A stretch of 11,147 nucleotides of DNA from Oscillospiraceae bacterium (lineage in GTDB: Bacteria; Bacillota; Clostridia; Oscillospirales; Oscillospiraceae): NCBI GenBank assembly GCA_020025715.1, contig JAHHRQ010000060.1:1-11147 (forward strand). Reading direction: 5' to 3'. Of this stretch, positions 1 to 6,096 are shown in pieces. Both the position numbers and the translations under genes were made by a program. Under the pieces are notes generated by a model. The model was not told where the DNA came from. It did not search any database and saw only the letters and a program-made list of their open reading frames with translations. Numbering within the stretch: the stretch's first letter is position 1; each line of letters starts with the position of its first letter.

Positions 1-270
1 TTGGCGGACTATCTGGTTTGCAAAGGACTTCCTTTCAGGAGCGCCTATAAGCTGTCAGGTAAAATTGTGGCTAAATGCATGGAAAAAGGCTGGGTGCTTG
101 AAACTATGCCTTTAGAGGAATATCAGGCTCTGTCCCCTCTCTTCGAGGAGGATTTGTACAAAGCCATTGACCTTTCAGCCTGCGTAGAGCGGAGAATTTC
201 CGCCGGAGGAACCTCCACCGGCTCCGTAAAAGAGCAAATAGCTTATGCGCATGAAAAGTTAAGTATATAA
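1..270 (+). CDS. argH: Argininosuccinate lyase, C-terminal fragment (5' end outside window)
   Basis: The 89 visible residues match the C-terminal end of argininosuccinate lyase, which splits argininosuccinate into arginine and fumarate in the last step of arginine synthesis in the cytoplasm. Family-typical stretches are ADYLVCKGLPFR near the beginning, SPLFEEDLYKAIDL around residues 45-58, and the terminal CVERRISAGGTSTGSVKEQI. The TTG at position 1 is read here as an internal leucine codon (the family has LADYL at this place), not a start, so the gene is open at the left edge. The catalytic serine loop and most of the fold lie outside the window. The stop codon is only 14 bases before the next start, so the downstream transporter genes are probably co-transcribed. 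Identification is firm from family knowledge. Confidence 0.93.
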   Translation: MADYLVCKGLPFRSAYKLSGKIVAKCMEKGWVLETMPLEEYQALSPLFEEDLYKAIDLSACVERRISAGGTSTGSVKEQIAYAHEKLSI

Positions 271-284
271 CCAGGAGAAAGAGA

Positions 285-1061
285 ATGAAAAAATTACATA
301 AAATTTTGGTGTTTGCCATGACTGCCCTGCTGATTGCAGGCGCACTCAGCGGCTGCGGCAGCCACGGAAAGAGCCTGCAGGATATTCAGGAAAAAGGAAC
401 TCTGGTGGTAGCTACAAGCCCGGACTTCCCCCCTTTTGAGTATCTGGACGGCGAAAATGTTGTGGGTATTGAAATAGATATTCTGGAAAAGATTTCCGAA
501 GATTTGGGTGTAAGCCTGACCATCGAACAGATGGACTTCGACACCGTTGTGCCCGGTGTGCAGGTCGGTAAATTTGACCTTGGTGCTTCAGGCATTACTG
601 TAAACGAGAAACGGCAGAAAAATGTGGACTTCTCTCAGCCCTACTTTCTGGCCTCTCAGGCCATAGTGGTAATGCCGGACAGTCCCATTACCGGTAAAGC
701 AGATTTGGAAGGAAAAAGTGTCTCCGTCCAGACCGGTACCACAGCAGAAGATTACTGCATGAATAACGGCTATGAGGTACTGGCTTTCACCGCCAACAAT
801 GACGCTTTGGCTGCACTCACCGGCGGTAAGGTAGACGCTTGGGTTGTGGACAACGAGGCGGCTGTATCTTTGGCTGAGGAAAACGGACTGACCGTTCTGA
901 ATGAACCAATGACAACAGAGCCCTACGCCTTTGCATTCCCCAAGGGAAGCGACAGCCTCATTGAGGCGTTTAATCAGAGCCTCTCCGCTATGCTGGCAGA
1001 CGGCACAATTAAAGAAATATTCGATAGCTACAACGCCATATACGTCTCCCCGCTAAACTAA
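285..1061 (+). CDS. Amino-acid ABC transporter substrate-binding lipoprotein (family 3)
   Basis: This 258-residue protein is an extracytoplasmic solute-binding protein of the polar amino acid family (SBP_bac_3). Residues 1-23 form a lipoprotein signal peptide: MKKLHK, a hydrophobic stretch, then the lipobox LSGC with Cys24 as lipidation site. The mature domain (about 37-255) shows GTLVVATSPDFPPFEY (residues 38-53), followed by GIEIDILEKI, the strand-loop GASGITVNEKRQKNVDFSQPY that is typical of the family, and GKSVSVQTGTTAEDY. The start is supported by AGGAGA at 273-278. It sits between argH and a matching permease, with argF beyond, so I infer an arginine-pathway solute such as arginine, citrulline or ornithine; the binding residues do not let me decide which. 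A strong hairpin follows the stop and could stabilise this cistron. Confidence 0.93.
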   Translation: MKKLHKILVFAMTALLIAGALSGCGSHGKSLQDIQEKGTLVVATSPDFPPFEYLDGENVVGIEIDILEKISEDLGVSLTIEQMDFDTVVPGVQVGKFDLGASGITVNEKRQKNVDFSQPYFLASQAIVVMPDSPITGKADLEGKSVSVQTGTTAEDYCMNNGYEVLAFTANNDALAALTGGKVDAWVVDNEAAVSLAEENGLTVLNEPMTTEPYAFAFPKGSDSLIEAFNQSLSAMLADGTIKEIFDSYNAIYVSPLN

Positions 1062-1069
1062 ATCGAGAA

Positions 1070-1107
1070 GCAGGTTCACTCCCCTGTTCACTGGGGGGTG
1101 AACCTGC
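1070..1107 (+). promoter_or_regulatory. Intercistronic 15-bp hairpin between binding protein and permease
   Basis: Bases 1070-1084 (GCAGGTTCACTCCCC) pair with 1093-1107 over 15 bp with one G-U wobble, around an 8-base loop. No T-tract follows; the next bases run into the permease ribosome binding site at 1117-1123. It is therefore unlikely to be an intrinsic terminator. The more likely role is an mRNA-stabilising or processing element that keeps the binding-protein message more abundant than the permease message, as described for other binding-protein-dependent transport operons. The role is inferred; the pairing is seen directly. Confidence 0.7.
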
Positions 1108-1128
1108 ATGGGGAAATGGAGGAATATC

Positions 1129-1836
1129 ATGACAAATTTTAAAGCAGCACTATCCGCCTGGTTCAGCACCCTGTATGACACATTCTTTTCAAATGATCAG
1201 TATTTGATGCTGATAGACGGTCTGAAAAACACTATCATTATCATGTTGGGCGCAGTGCTGATCGGCATAGCCATCGGCGGAACTATTGCCATGATAAAAT
1301 ACTGCGGCGAGGACGTACCATGGATGAAGCCCCTGTGTGTTCTCTGTGATCTGTATACCACCGTAATCCGTGGTATTCCGGTGGTGGTTCTGTTACTTAC
1401 ATTCTATTTTGTAATTCTGAAATCTGCCGACGGTATTCTGGTAGGTATTGTGACTTTCGGCATAAACTCCGGTGCATATGTTGCCGAACTTATACGCAGC
1501 GGCATCAGTGCGGTAGACCCCGGGCAAATGGAGGCCGGACGGAGTTTGGGTATGTCCAGACTTCAATCGGCGCGTAAAATAGTGCTGCCCCAAGCTATGA
1601 AAAATATTCTGCCTGCTATCGGCAACGAGATGATTGCCCTGCTGAAAGAGACAGCGGTGGCAGGATATGTGGCAGTATTGGATTTGACAAGAGCAGGCAA
1701 CCTGATTCGCAATAACACCTATGATGCTGTAAATCCCCTGTTGGCGGTAGCTCTTATGTATTTGAGCATGGTGGTGCTGATGACTTGGATGTTGGGAAAA
1801 CTGGAAAAACATTTAATGGCTGATGCCCGCCGTTAA
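1129..1836 (+). CDS. Amino-acid ABC transporter permease (HisM/GlnP type)
   Basis: This integral membrane subunit of a polar amino acid importer is 235 residues long. An in-frame ATG at 1108 exists, but it falls directly after a hairpin and lacks a ribosome binding site, whereas ATG 1129 follows TGGAGGA (1117-1123) at good spacing, so I chose 1129. Hydrophobic segments lie near residues 34-56, 77-97, 101-121 and 202-223, with one weaker segment around 165-185. RGIPVVVLLL (about 81-90) is typical of the family. The cytoplasmic EAA loop that docks the ATPase is clear at about 135-156 (EAGRSLGMSRLQSARKIVLPQA), so the protein should need an ATP-binding partner. None is encoded between it and argF. 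It probably works with the lipoprotein encoded just upstream. Confidence 0.93.
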   Translation: MTNFKAALSAWFSTLYDTFFSNDQYLMLIDGLKNTIIIMLGAVLIGIAIGGTIAMIKYCGEDVPWMKPLCVLCDLYTTVIRGIPVVVLLLTFYFVILKSADGILVGIVTFGINSGAYVAELIRSGISAVDPGQMEAGRSLGMSRLQSARKIVLPQAMKNILPAIGNEMIALLKETAVAGYVAVLDLTRAGNLIRNNTYDAVNPLLAVALMYLSMVVLMTWMLGKLEKHLMADARR

Positions 1837-1846
1837 AGTTTTCCGC

Positions 1847-1870
1847 AAAGCCCTCACCGGAAGGCTTTTT
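1847..1870 (+). terminator. Weak terminator or attenuator before argF
   Basis: AAAGCC at 1847-1852 can pair with GGCTTT at 1863-1868 across a 10-base loop, with the right arm running into a five-T tract (1866-1870). The stem is only 6 bp, so termination is likely partial. It lies 10 bases after the permease stop and 29 bases before the argF start, and would lower argF expression relative to the transporter genes if it acts. I see no good separate promoter before argF. Confidence 0.45.
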
Positions 1871-1899
1871 CAGTCCGTATTATGATAAGGAGAATAAAC

Positions 1900-2883
1900 A
1901 TGAATTTGAAGGGAAAACACTTTTTAAAGCTGCTGGATTTGAGCAGTGAAGAAATTCAGGGTCTTCTGGATTTGGCGGCAGATTTAAAAGCAAAGAAGAA
2001 GGCGGGTATTCCGCACAAGCTGTGCGAAGGAAAGAATATCGCTCTGATTTTTGAAAAGACCAGCACCCGCACCCGCTGTGCCTTTGAGGTAGCGGGTCAC
2101 GATTTGGGTATGGGTGTCACCTATCTTGACCCCTCCGGCTCTCAGATTTCAAAAAAAGAAAGCATTGCGGACACTGCGCGGGTGCTCGGACGAATGTTCG
2201 ACGGCATTGAGTACAGAGGTTTCGGTCAGGAAATCGTAGAGGAGCTTGCAAAATGCGCAGGTGTACCCGTGTGGAACGGCCTGACAAACGAGTTTCACCC
2301 CACACAGATTCTTGCGGATTTTCTCACTATTCAGGAACATTTCGGTCATCTCAAGGGTATAAAGCTGGTATATATGGGTGACGCCCGCTACAACATGGGC
2401 AACTCCCTAATGGTAGGCTGTGCAAAGATGGGCATGCACTTTGTCGCCTGTGCGCCTATAAGCTACTTCCCGGATCAGAAGCTTATTGAAACGTGCCGGA
2501 CTATTGCCGCCGAAACCGGCGCAACACTGGAATTTCTGGAAAGCCCCGCTGAGGCCGCCAATGGTGCAGATGTTATATACACCGATGTTTGGGTTTCTAT
2601 GGGCGAACCCGCCGAAGTCTGGGAAAAGCGCATAAATGACTTATCTGCTTATCAGGTCAATCAGGCTTTAATGGATAAGGCCGGAAAAAACGCTGTTTTT
2701 ATGCACTGCTTGCCTGCATACCACGACCTGAAAACTACCATTGGTAAGCAAATGTGCGAAACTTTCCACCGCACGGAGCTGGAGGTCACAGATGAGGTCT
2801 TTGAAGGGGCTCAGTCTATCGTCTTTGACGAGGCGGAAAACCGTATGCACACAATAAAAGCTGTCATGGCAGCCACTCTGTAA
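1900..2883 (+). CDS. argF: Ornithine carbamoyltransferase
   Basis: This 327-residue cytoplasmic enzyme transfers the carbamoyl group of carbamoyl phosphate to ornithine, giving citrulline. All signature motifs are visible: the carbamoyl-phosphate loop STRTR at residues 55-59, HPTQ at 133-136, the ornithine-binding SMG loop in DVWVSMGE at 233-235, and HCLP with the active-site cysteine at 269-272. Length is normal. An in-frame ATG at 1882 would add six residues (MIRRIN), but AAGGAGA at 1887-1893 sits correctly for ATG 1900. Together with argH upstream it covers two arginine-synthesis steps around argininosuccinate synthase, which is not in the window. The argH neighbour argues for a biosynthetic role; the catabolic arcB type cannot be excluded by motif alone. 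A strong terminator follows. Confidence 0.96.
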   Translation: MNLKGKHFLKLLDLSSEEIQGLLDLAADLKAKKKAGIPHKLCEGKNIALIFEKTSTRTRCAFEVAGHDLGMGVTYLDPSGSQISKKESIADTARVLGRMFDGIEYRGFGQEIVEELAKCAGVPVWNGLTNEFHPTQILADFLTIQEHFGHLKGIKLVYMGDARYNMGNSLMVGCAKMGMHFVACAPISYFPDQKLIETCRTIAAETGATLEFLESPAEAANGADVIYTDVWVSMGEPAEVWEKRINDLSAYQVNQALMDKAGKNAVFMHCLPAYHDLKTTIGKQMCETFHRTELEVTDEVFEGAQSIVFDEAENRMHTIKAVMAATL

Positions 2884-2955
2884 TAATTCTCAGAAAATTC
2901 TATATAAAAATGTATACATTACTGAATTAGAACAATTCCATCAAATTAAAACATT

Positions 2956-2993
2956 TCCCCAAGCTGCCGCAATGCAACAGCTTGGGGATTTTT
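2956..2993 (+). terminator. Intrinsic terminator after argF
   Basis: An 11 bp perfect stem (TCCCCAAGCTG at 2956-2966, with its complement at 2978-2988) encloses an 11-base loop and is followed by five T bases. It lies about 70 bases after the argF stop and closes the arginine/transport unit before the promoter at 3011. Confidence 0.9.
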
Positions 2994-3010
2994 CAATCCG
3001 GGCGGAATTG

Positions 3011-3039
3011 TTGACTTATTATTAAATATAACGTAGAAT
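3011..3039 (+). promoter_or_regulatory. Sigma-A promoter for the acyltransferase module
   Basis: TTGACT at 3011-3016 and TAGAAT at 3034-3039 are separated by exactly 17 bp in an AT-rich stretch. A start near 3046 would give a leader of about 40 bases. It lies just after the argF terminator, which makes the next two genes a separate transcription unit. Confidence 0.75.
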
Positions 3040-3085
3040 AATGAAGGTTTTTTTAATTTTGTGAAGCTTAGGACGGTCGGAAGCT

Positions 3086-4528
3086 ATGCTTTTTAATTCT
3101 TATGAATTTATCCTGCTTTTTCTGCCCCTTTCTGTTATCGGATATTTTATTGCGAACAGATATGCGGGAAAAAATGCAGGAAATGTGTTTTTAATACTTG
3201 CATCACTGGTCTTTTATTTCCCCGCCGGTACTGAATGTATCGCAATTTTGCTCTGCGGTATAGTTATTAACTACCTATTTGCCGGCATCCTGAAAAAGCA
3301 CCGCAGCAAGGCTCTGTTCACACTCGCCATATGCAGCAATATTCTGTTGCTGCTGTATTTTAAATACTGCAATTTCTTTATTGAAAACTTCAATGCCATA
3401 ACCCATGCAAATGTGGGCTTACAACACATTATCCTGCCTCTGGGTATAAGCTTCTACACCTTCCAGCAGATTTCCTATCTGATTTCTGTATATAAGGGCA
3501 GTGTAGAAAAGCACAGTTTTTTAGAATACTGCGTATATATTCTGTATTTCCCAAAGCTTATTATGGGTCCCCTGATTGAGCCGAACGATTTTATACGCCA
3601 GTTGCGGGACGACAGCTTGCGGCGCGTAAACACCGACAATCTGGTTGTAGGCATGCAGATGTTTGCAAGGGGCTTATGCAAGAAAGTAATTCTCGCCGAT
3701 ACCTTTGCAAACGCCGTTAACTGGGGATTTAAGAATTTTTACGAAGCAAGTTCCGGGGACTGGATGCTTATCATTTTCTTCTATTCCTTCCAGATATATT
3801 TTGATTTCAGCGGTTACAGCGATATGGCCATCGCGGTTTCAAAATTCTTCAACATTGAGCTTCCCATAAACTTCAATTCTCCCTATAAATCCTATTCTCT
3901 GCGGGATTTCTGGAAGAGATGGCACATGTCACTGACAGGCTTCCTTACCGGAAACATTTACATACCTCTGGGCGGAAACCGTAAAGGTGAGGTCCGCACA
4001 TATGTTAATATGTTTATAGTGTTTCTTGTAAGCGGCTTATGGCACGGAGCCAACTGGACCTTTATTCTCTGGGGCGTGCTCCACGGCGCAATCTGCATTG
4101 CAGAGCGCCTCTTTGATAAAAAGCTGGAAAACGTTCATTCCGGTTTCCGCTGGGCGTTAACATTTTTTATTGTCAGTATTCTCTGGATGCTTTTCAGGGC
4201 GGAAAGTGTACAGCAATGGGTATTTATTTTGAAGAAAGCCTTCTCCTTCACCGATACCACCGTAAGCGAAGGTCTGCTGCTCAACTTTGTTCTTCCGGAA
4301 TTTTCCATTCTGATAAACCATTTGCTGAAATATTTAAACAGCAAGATTTACGGTTTCCCCATGCTGATGTTCCTGACAGCTGCATTTTTGATCGTTATGC
4401 TTTTTGAAAACAACTGCAAACGGAACTATAAAGCTGATTTCTTTACCGCTTTGGTCACTGTTTTACTGCTGGTCTGGGGTCTTATCTCTCTTTCCGGTGA
4501 GTCTGTTTTTGTCTACTTTGGATTTTAA
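3086..4528 (+). CDS. MBOAT-family membrane O-acyltransferase (DltB/AlgI type)
   Basis: This polytopic membrane protein of 480 residues belongs to the membrane-bound O-acyltransferases. The N-terminus LFNSYEFILLFLPLSVIGYF is typical of AlgI-like proteins. Family motifs follow in order: QQISYLISVYKG (127-138), FPKLIMGPL (155-163), FQIYFDFSGYSDMAIA (235-250), LRDFWKRWHMSL (272-283), YIPLGGNRKG (292-301) and the region SGLWHGANWTFILWG with the invariant histidine at 320. Such enzymes move an acyl group, often acetyl, through or across the membrane to a polymer outside the cell. No dltA or dltC lies nearby, so D-alanylation of teichoic acid is less likely than O-acetylation of a surface polysaccharide. 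The gene downstream encodes its probable SGNH partner. The ribosome binding site is weak (AGGACGG, 3070-3076). The acceptor polymer is unknown. Confidence 0.93.
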   Translation: MLFNSYEFILLFLPLSVIGYFIANRYAGKNAGNVFLILASLVFYFPAGTECIAILLCGIVINYLFAGILKKHRSKALFTLAICSNILLLLYFKYCNFFIENFNAITHANVGLQHIILPLGISFYTFQQISYLISVYKGSVEKHSFLEYCVYILYFPKLIMGPLIEPNDFIRQLRDDSLRRVNTDNLVVGMQMFARGLCKKVILADTFANAVNWGFKNFYEASSGDWMLIIFFYSFQIYFDFSGYSDMAIAVSKFFNIELPINFNSPYKSYSLRDFWKRWHMSLTGFLTGNIYIPLGGNRKGEVRTYVNMFIVFLVSGLWHGANWTFILWGVLHGAICIAERLFDKKLENVHSGFRWALTFFIVSILWMLFRAESVQQWVFILKKAFSFTDTTVSEGLLLNFVLPEFSILINHLLKYLNSKIYGFPMLMFLTAAFLIVMLFENNCKRNYKADFFTALVTVLLLVWGLISLSGESVFVYFGF

Positions 4529-4539
4529 GGAGCGCCGCT

Positions 4540-5619
4540 ATGAATAACAAAAAATGGCTTATAACATTCGGAATTATACTTGCCATAGTGCTGATTTCCT
4601 TAACTGCCTTAGTTGCCGTGACCGACCCCTTCTTTCACTATCACAAACCTCTCCCCTGTTTTCATTACATTTTGGATAACGAGCGCAGCCAGAACGACGG
4701 CATAACAAAACGCTTTGATTATCAGGGCATCATTACCGGTACATCCATGACGGAAAACTTTAAAGCCAGCGAGGCGGAAGAGATTTTCGGCTGTAAGTTT
4801 ATAAAGGTTTCCTATTCCGGCGGACGCTTCAAGGAGCTCAATGACAACATCCGAAATGGTCTCCGGACCCACGATGAGATAAAATATGTAATCCGCAGTC
4901 TGGATCAGGACGGCATTAACAAGGATAAGGATTACAGCCGCACCGATCTGGGAACTTACCCTGAGTATTTATATGACGACAACATTTTTAACGATGTAAA
5001 ATACATTTTGAATAAAGATGTTATTTTCTCCCGCTCTGTTTCCATGGTGTACGCTTGGCTGAGAGGTATGCCCTCAGGCATGACCTCTTTTGACGATTAT
5101 GCCCGCTGGGATCATGAATACGATTTCGGTGCAAATGAATTTCTGAAATATCGCAGTCCGTTTTCTCCCCCCGCTGAGGAATACAGCCTTACAGAAGAGG
5201 ATAGAATACGGATTTCGGAAAACATCCGGCAGAATGTAACATCACTGGTTGAAGAATATCCCGATACTCAGTTTTATTATTTCTTCCCGCCGTACAGTGC
5301 TGTGTTCTGGGGCGACCTGTGGGAGAACGGATGTTTAAAGCAGCATATTGAAATTCAGAGAGCAGCTATTGAAGAAATGCTGCACTATCCCAATCTCAAA
5401 GTCTTTTCCTTTGACACCTGTACCGATCTCACAACGGATATGGCCCGTTACAAAGATGCGGTTCATTACGATCCGGCCACCAACTCATGGATATTGCAGC
5501 AGATGCACAACGGCGAGGGTCTGCTGACGGAAGATAACTATGAGGAATATTTAAATAATCTGCTGAATTTCTATACCGAATTTGATTTTAATTCCTTATT
5601 TGAGCAGGTCGAACCTTAA
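4540..5619 (+). CDS. Membrane-anchored SGNH/AlgJ-like acyltransferase partner
   Basis: The protein has 359 residues with one N-terminal membrane segment (about 7-28, WLITFGIILAIVLISLTALVAV) and an extracytoplasmic remainder. I infer an SGNH-hydrolase-like fold from a GTS motif at 67-69 (IITGTSMTENF, candidate nucleophile Ser69) and a C-terminal Asp-x-x-His pair at 306-309 (KDAVHYD). This resembles AlgJ/AlgX- and DltD-like partners that take the acyl group delivered by an MBOAT protein and place it on the polymer. The start is 11 bases after the MBOAT stop, and the ribosome binding site AAGGAG (4527-4532) overlaps that stop, which suggests coupled translation of a working pair. The fold is inferred from motifs and context. 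The exact family name is uncertain, as such proteins are often listed as hypothetical. Confidence 0.72.
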   Translation: MNNKKWLITFGIILAIVLISLTALVAVTDPFFHYHKPLPCFHYILDNERSQNDGITKRFDYQGIITGTSMTENFKASEAEEIFGCKFIKVSYSGGRFKELNDNIRNGLRTHDEIKYVIRSLDQDGINKDKDYSRTDLGTYPEYLYDDNIFNDVKYILNKDVIFSRSVSMVYAWLRGMPSGMTSFDDYARWDHEYDFGANEFLKYRSPFSPPAEEYSLTEEDRIRISENIRQNVTSLVEEYPDTQFYYFFPPYSAVFWGDLWENGCLKQHIEIQRAAIEEMLHYPNLKVFSFDTCTDLTTDMARYKDAVHYDPATNSWILQQMHNGEGLLTEDNYEEYLNNLLNFYTEFDFNSLFEQVEP

Positions 5620-5634
5620 TATCGATTATACCTT

Positions 5635-5665
5635 AGCAGGGATACTTTTCGTATCCCTGCTTTTT
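5635..5665 (+). terminator. Intrinsic terminator after the acyltransferase pair
   Basis: A perfect 11 bp stem (AGCAGGGATAC at 5635-5645, with its complement at 5651-5661) has a 5-base loop TTTTC and runs into TTTTT. It lies 16 bases after the stop codon of the SGNH-like gene. Confidence 0.95.
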
Positions 5666-5705
5666 GCACCGTTTTTGCCGGGAAAACAGAATTTTTAAAT
5701 TCGTA

Positions 5706-5734
5706 TTGACATTGTCGATAATCGACACTATAAC
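5706..5734 (+). promoter_or_regulatory. Near-consensus sigma-A promoter of the padR operon
   Basis: A perfect -35 box TTGACA (5706-5711) and TATAAC (5729-5734) are 17 bp apart. The spacer is almost filled by a 15 bp palindrome (5713-5727), and a second related palindrome lies just after the predicted start site near 5741. Such a strong core promoter covered by operator sequence is the layout of a tightly repressed, self-controlled gene. Confidence 0.88.
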
Positions 5735-5761
5735 AAGCATAGAGATTATCGATAATCGACA
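5713..5761 (+). promoter_or_regulatory. Two PadR operators over the promoter and start site
   Basis: Site 1 (5713-5727, TGTCGATAATCGACA) is a perfect inverted repeat of 7 bp arms around one base, lying between -35 and -10. Site 2 contains the perfect 14 bp palindrome GATTATCGATAATC (5744-5757). Both share the 13-mer TCGATAATCGACA (5715-5727 and 5749-5761), giving a 34 bp repeat distance, about three helical turns. I infer binding by the PadR protein encoded 16 bases downstream. The repeats are seen directly; the binder is inferred. Confidence 0.82.
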
Positions 5762-5777
5762 TTGAAGGAGTGAGCAA

Positions 5778-6092
5778 ATGGCACGTTCAAAATTTCAGAC
5801 TCTGACAGAGCAGATGTTTTACATTCTTCTTTGTCTGCGAACTGAGTGCTGCGGTATGGATATTATGGATAAGGTGCCGGAAATGACAGGCGGGCGGGTT
5901 CAGGTAGGCTCAGGAACCCTGTATAACCTGCTGGAGCAGTTTCTGGATGCCGGCATGATATGCGAAACCAAGGCCGAGGGACGCCGCCGCAGCTACATTC
6001 TCACCGAAAAAGGCTGTGAAATGCTGAAAAATGAAAAGGAACGTCTGTTGCAGCAGATAGCAGACTATGACCGTTTCTTCCCGGAGGGATGA
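5778..6092 (+). CDS. PadR-family transcriptional regulator
   Basis: This short 104-residue DNA-binding protein is a PadR winged-helix repressor of the minimal type with a single C-terminal helix. Family features in order are LTEQMFYILLCL (helix 1, about 9-20), CGMDIMDKVPEMTGGRVQVGSGTLYNLLEQFLDAGMI (recognition region, about 25-61), then the wing ETKAEGRRRSYILTEKGCEMLKNE. The ribosome binding site GAAGGAG at 5764-5770 supports ATG 5778. It is followed after 4 bases by a DUF2812 membrane protein gene, a gene pair I know as recurrent in Firmicutes. The double palindrome over its promoter implies autorepression. The inducing signal is not evident. Confidence 0.95.
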   Translation: MARSKFQTLTEQMFYILLCLRTECCGMDIMDKVPEMTGGRVQVGSGTLYNLLEQFLDAGMICETKAEGRRRSYILTEKGCEMLKNEKERLLQQIADYDRFFPEG

Positions 6093-6096
6093 AATT

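Noticed and set aside
1108..1128. Upstream in-frame ATG for the permease
   Set aside because: It abuts the hairpin, has no ribosome binding site, and the TGGAGGA element fits ATG 1129.
2909..2920. 12 bp palindrome AATGTATACATT after argF
   Set aside because: It lies in AT-rich sequence downstream of a gene and before a terminator, with no promoter beside it; chance is a sufficient explanation.
3086..5619. Reading the MBOAT pair as a dlt D-alanylation system
   Set aside because: No dltA or dltC gene is present and the second protein shows only general SGNH-like motifs, so surface-polymer O-acylation is the safer description.
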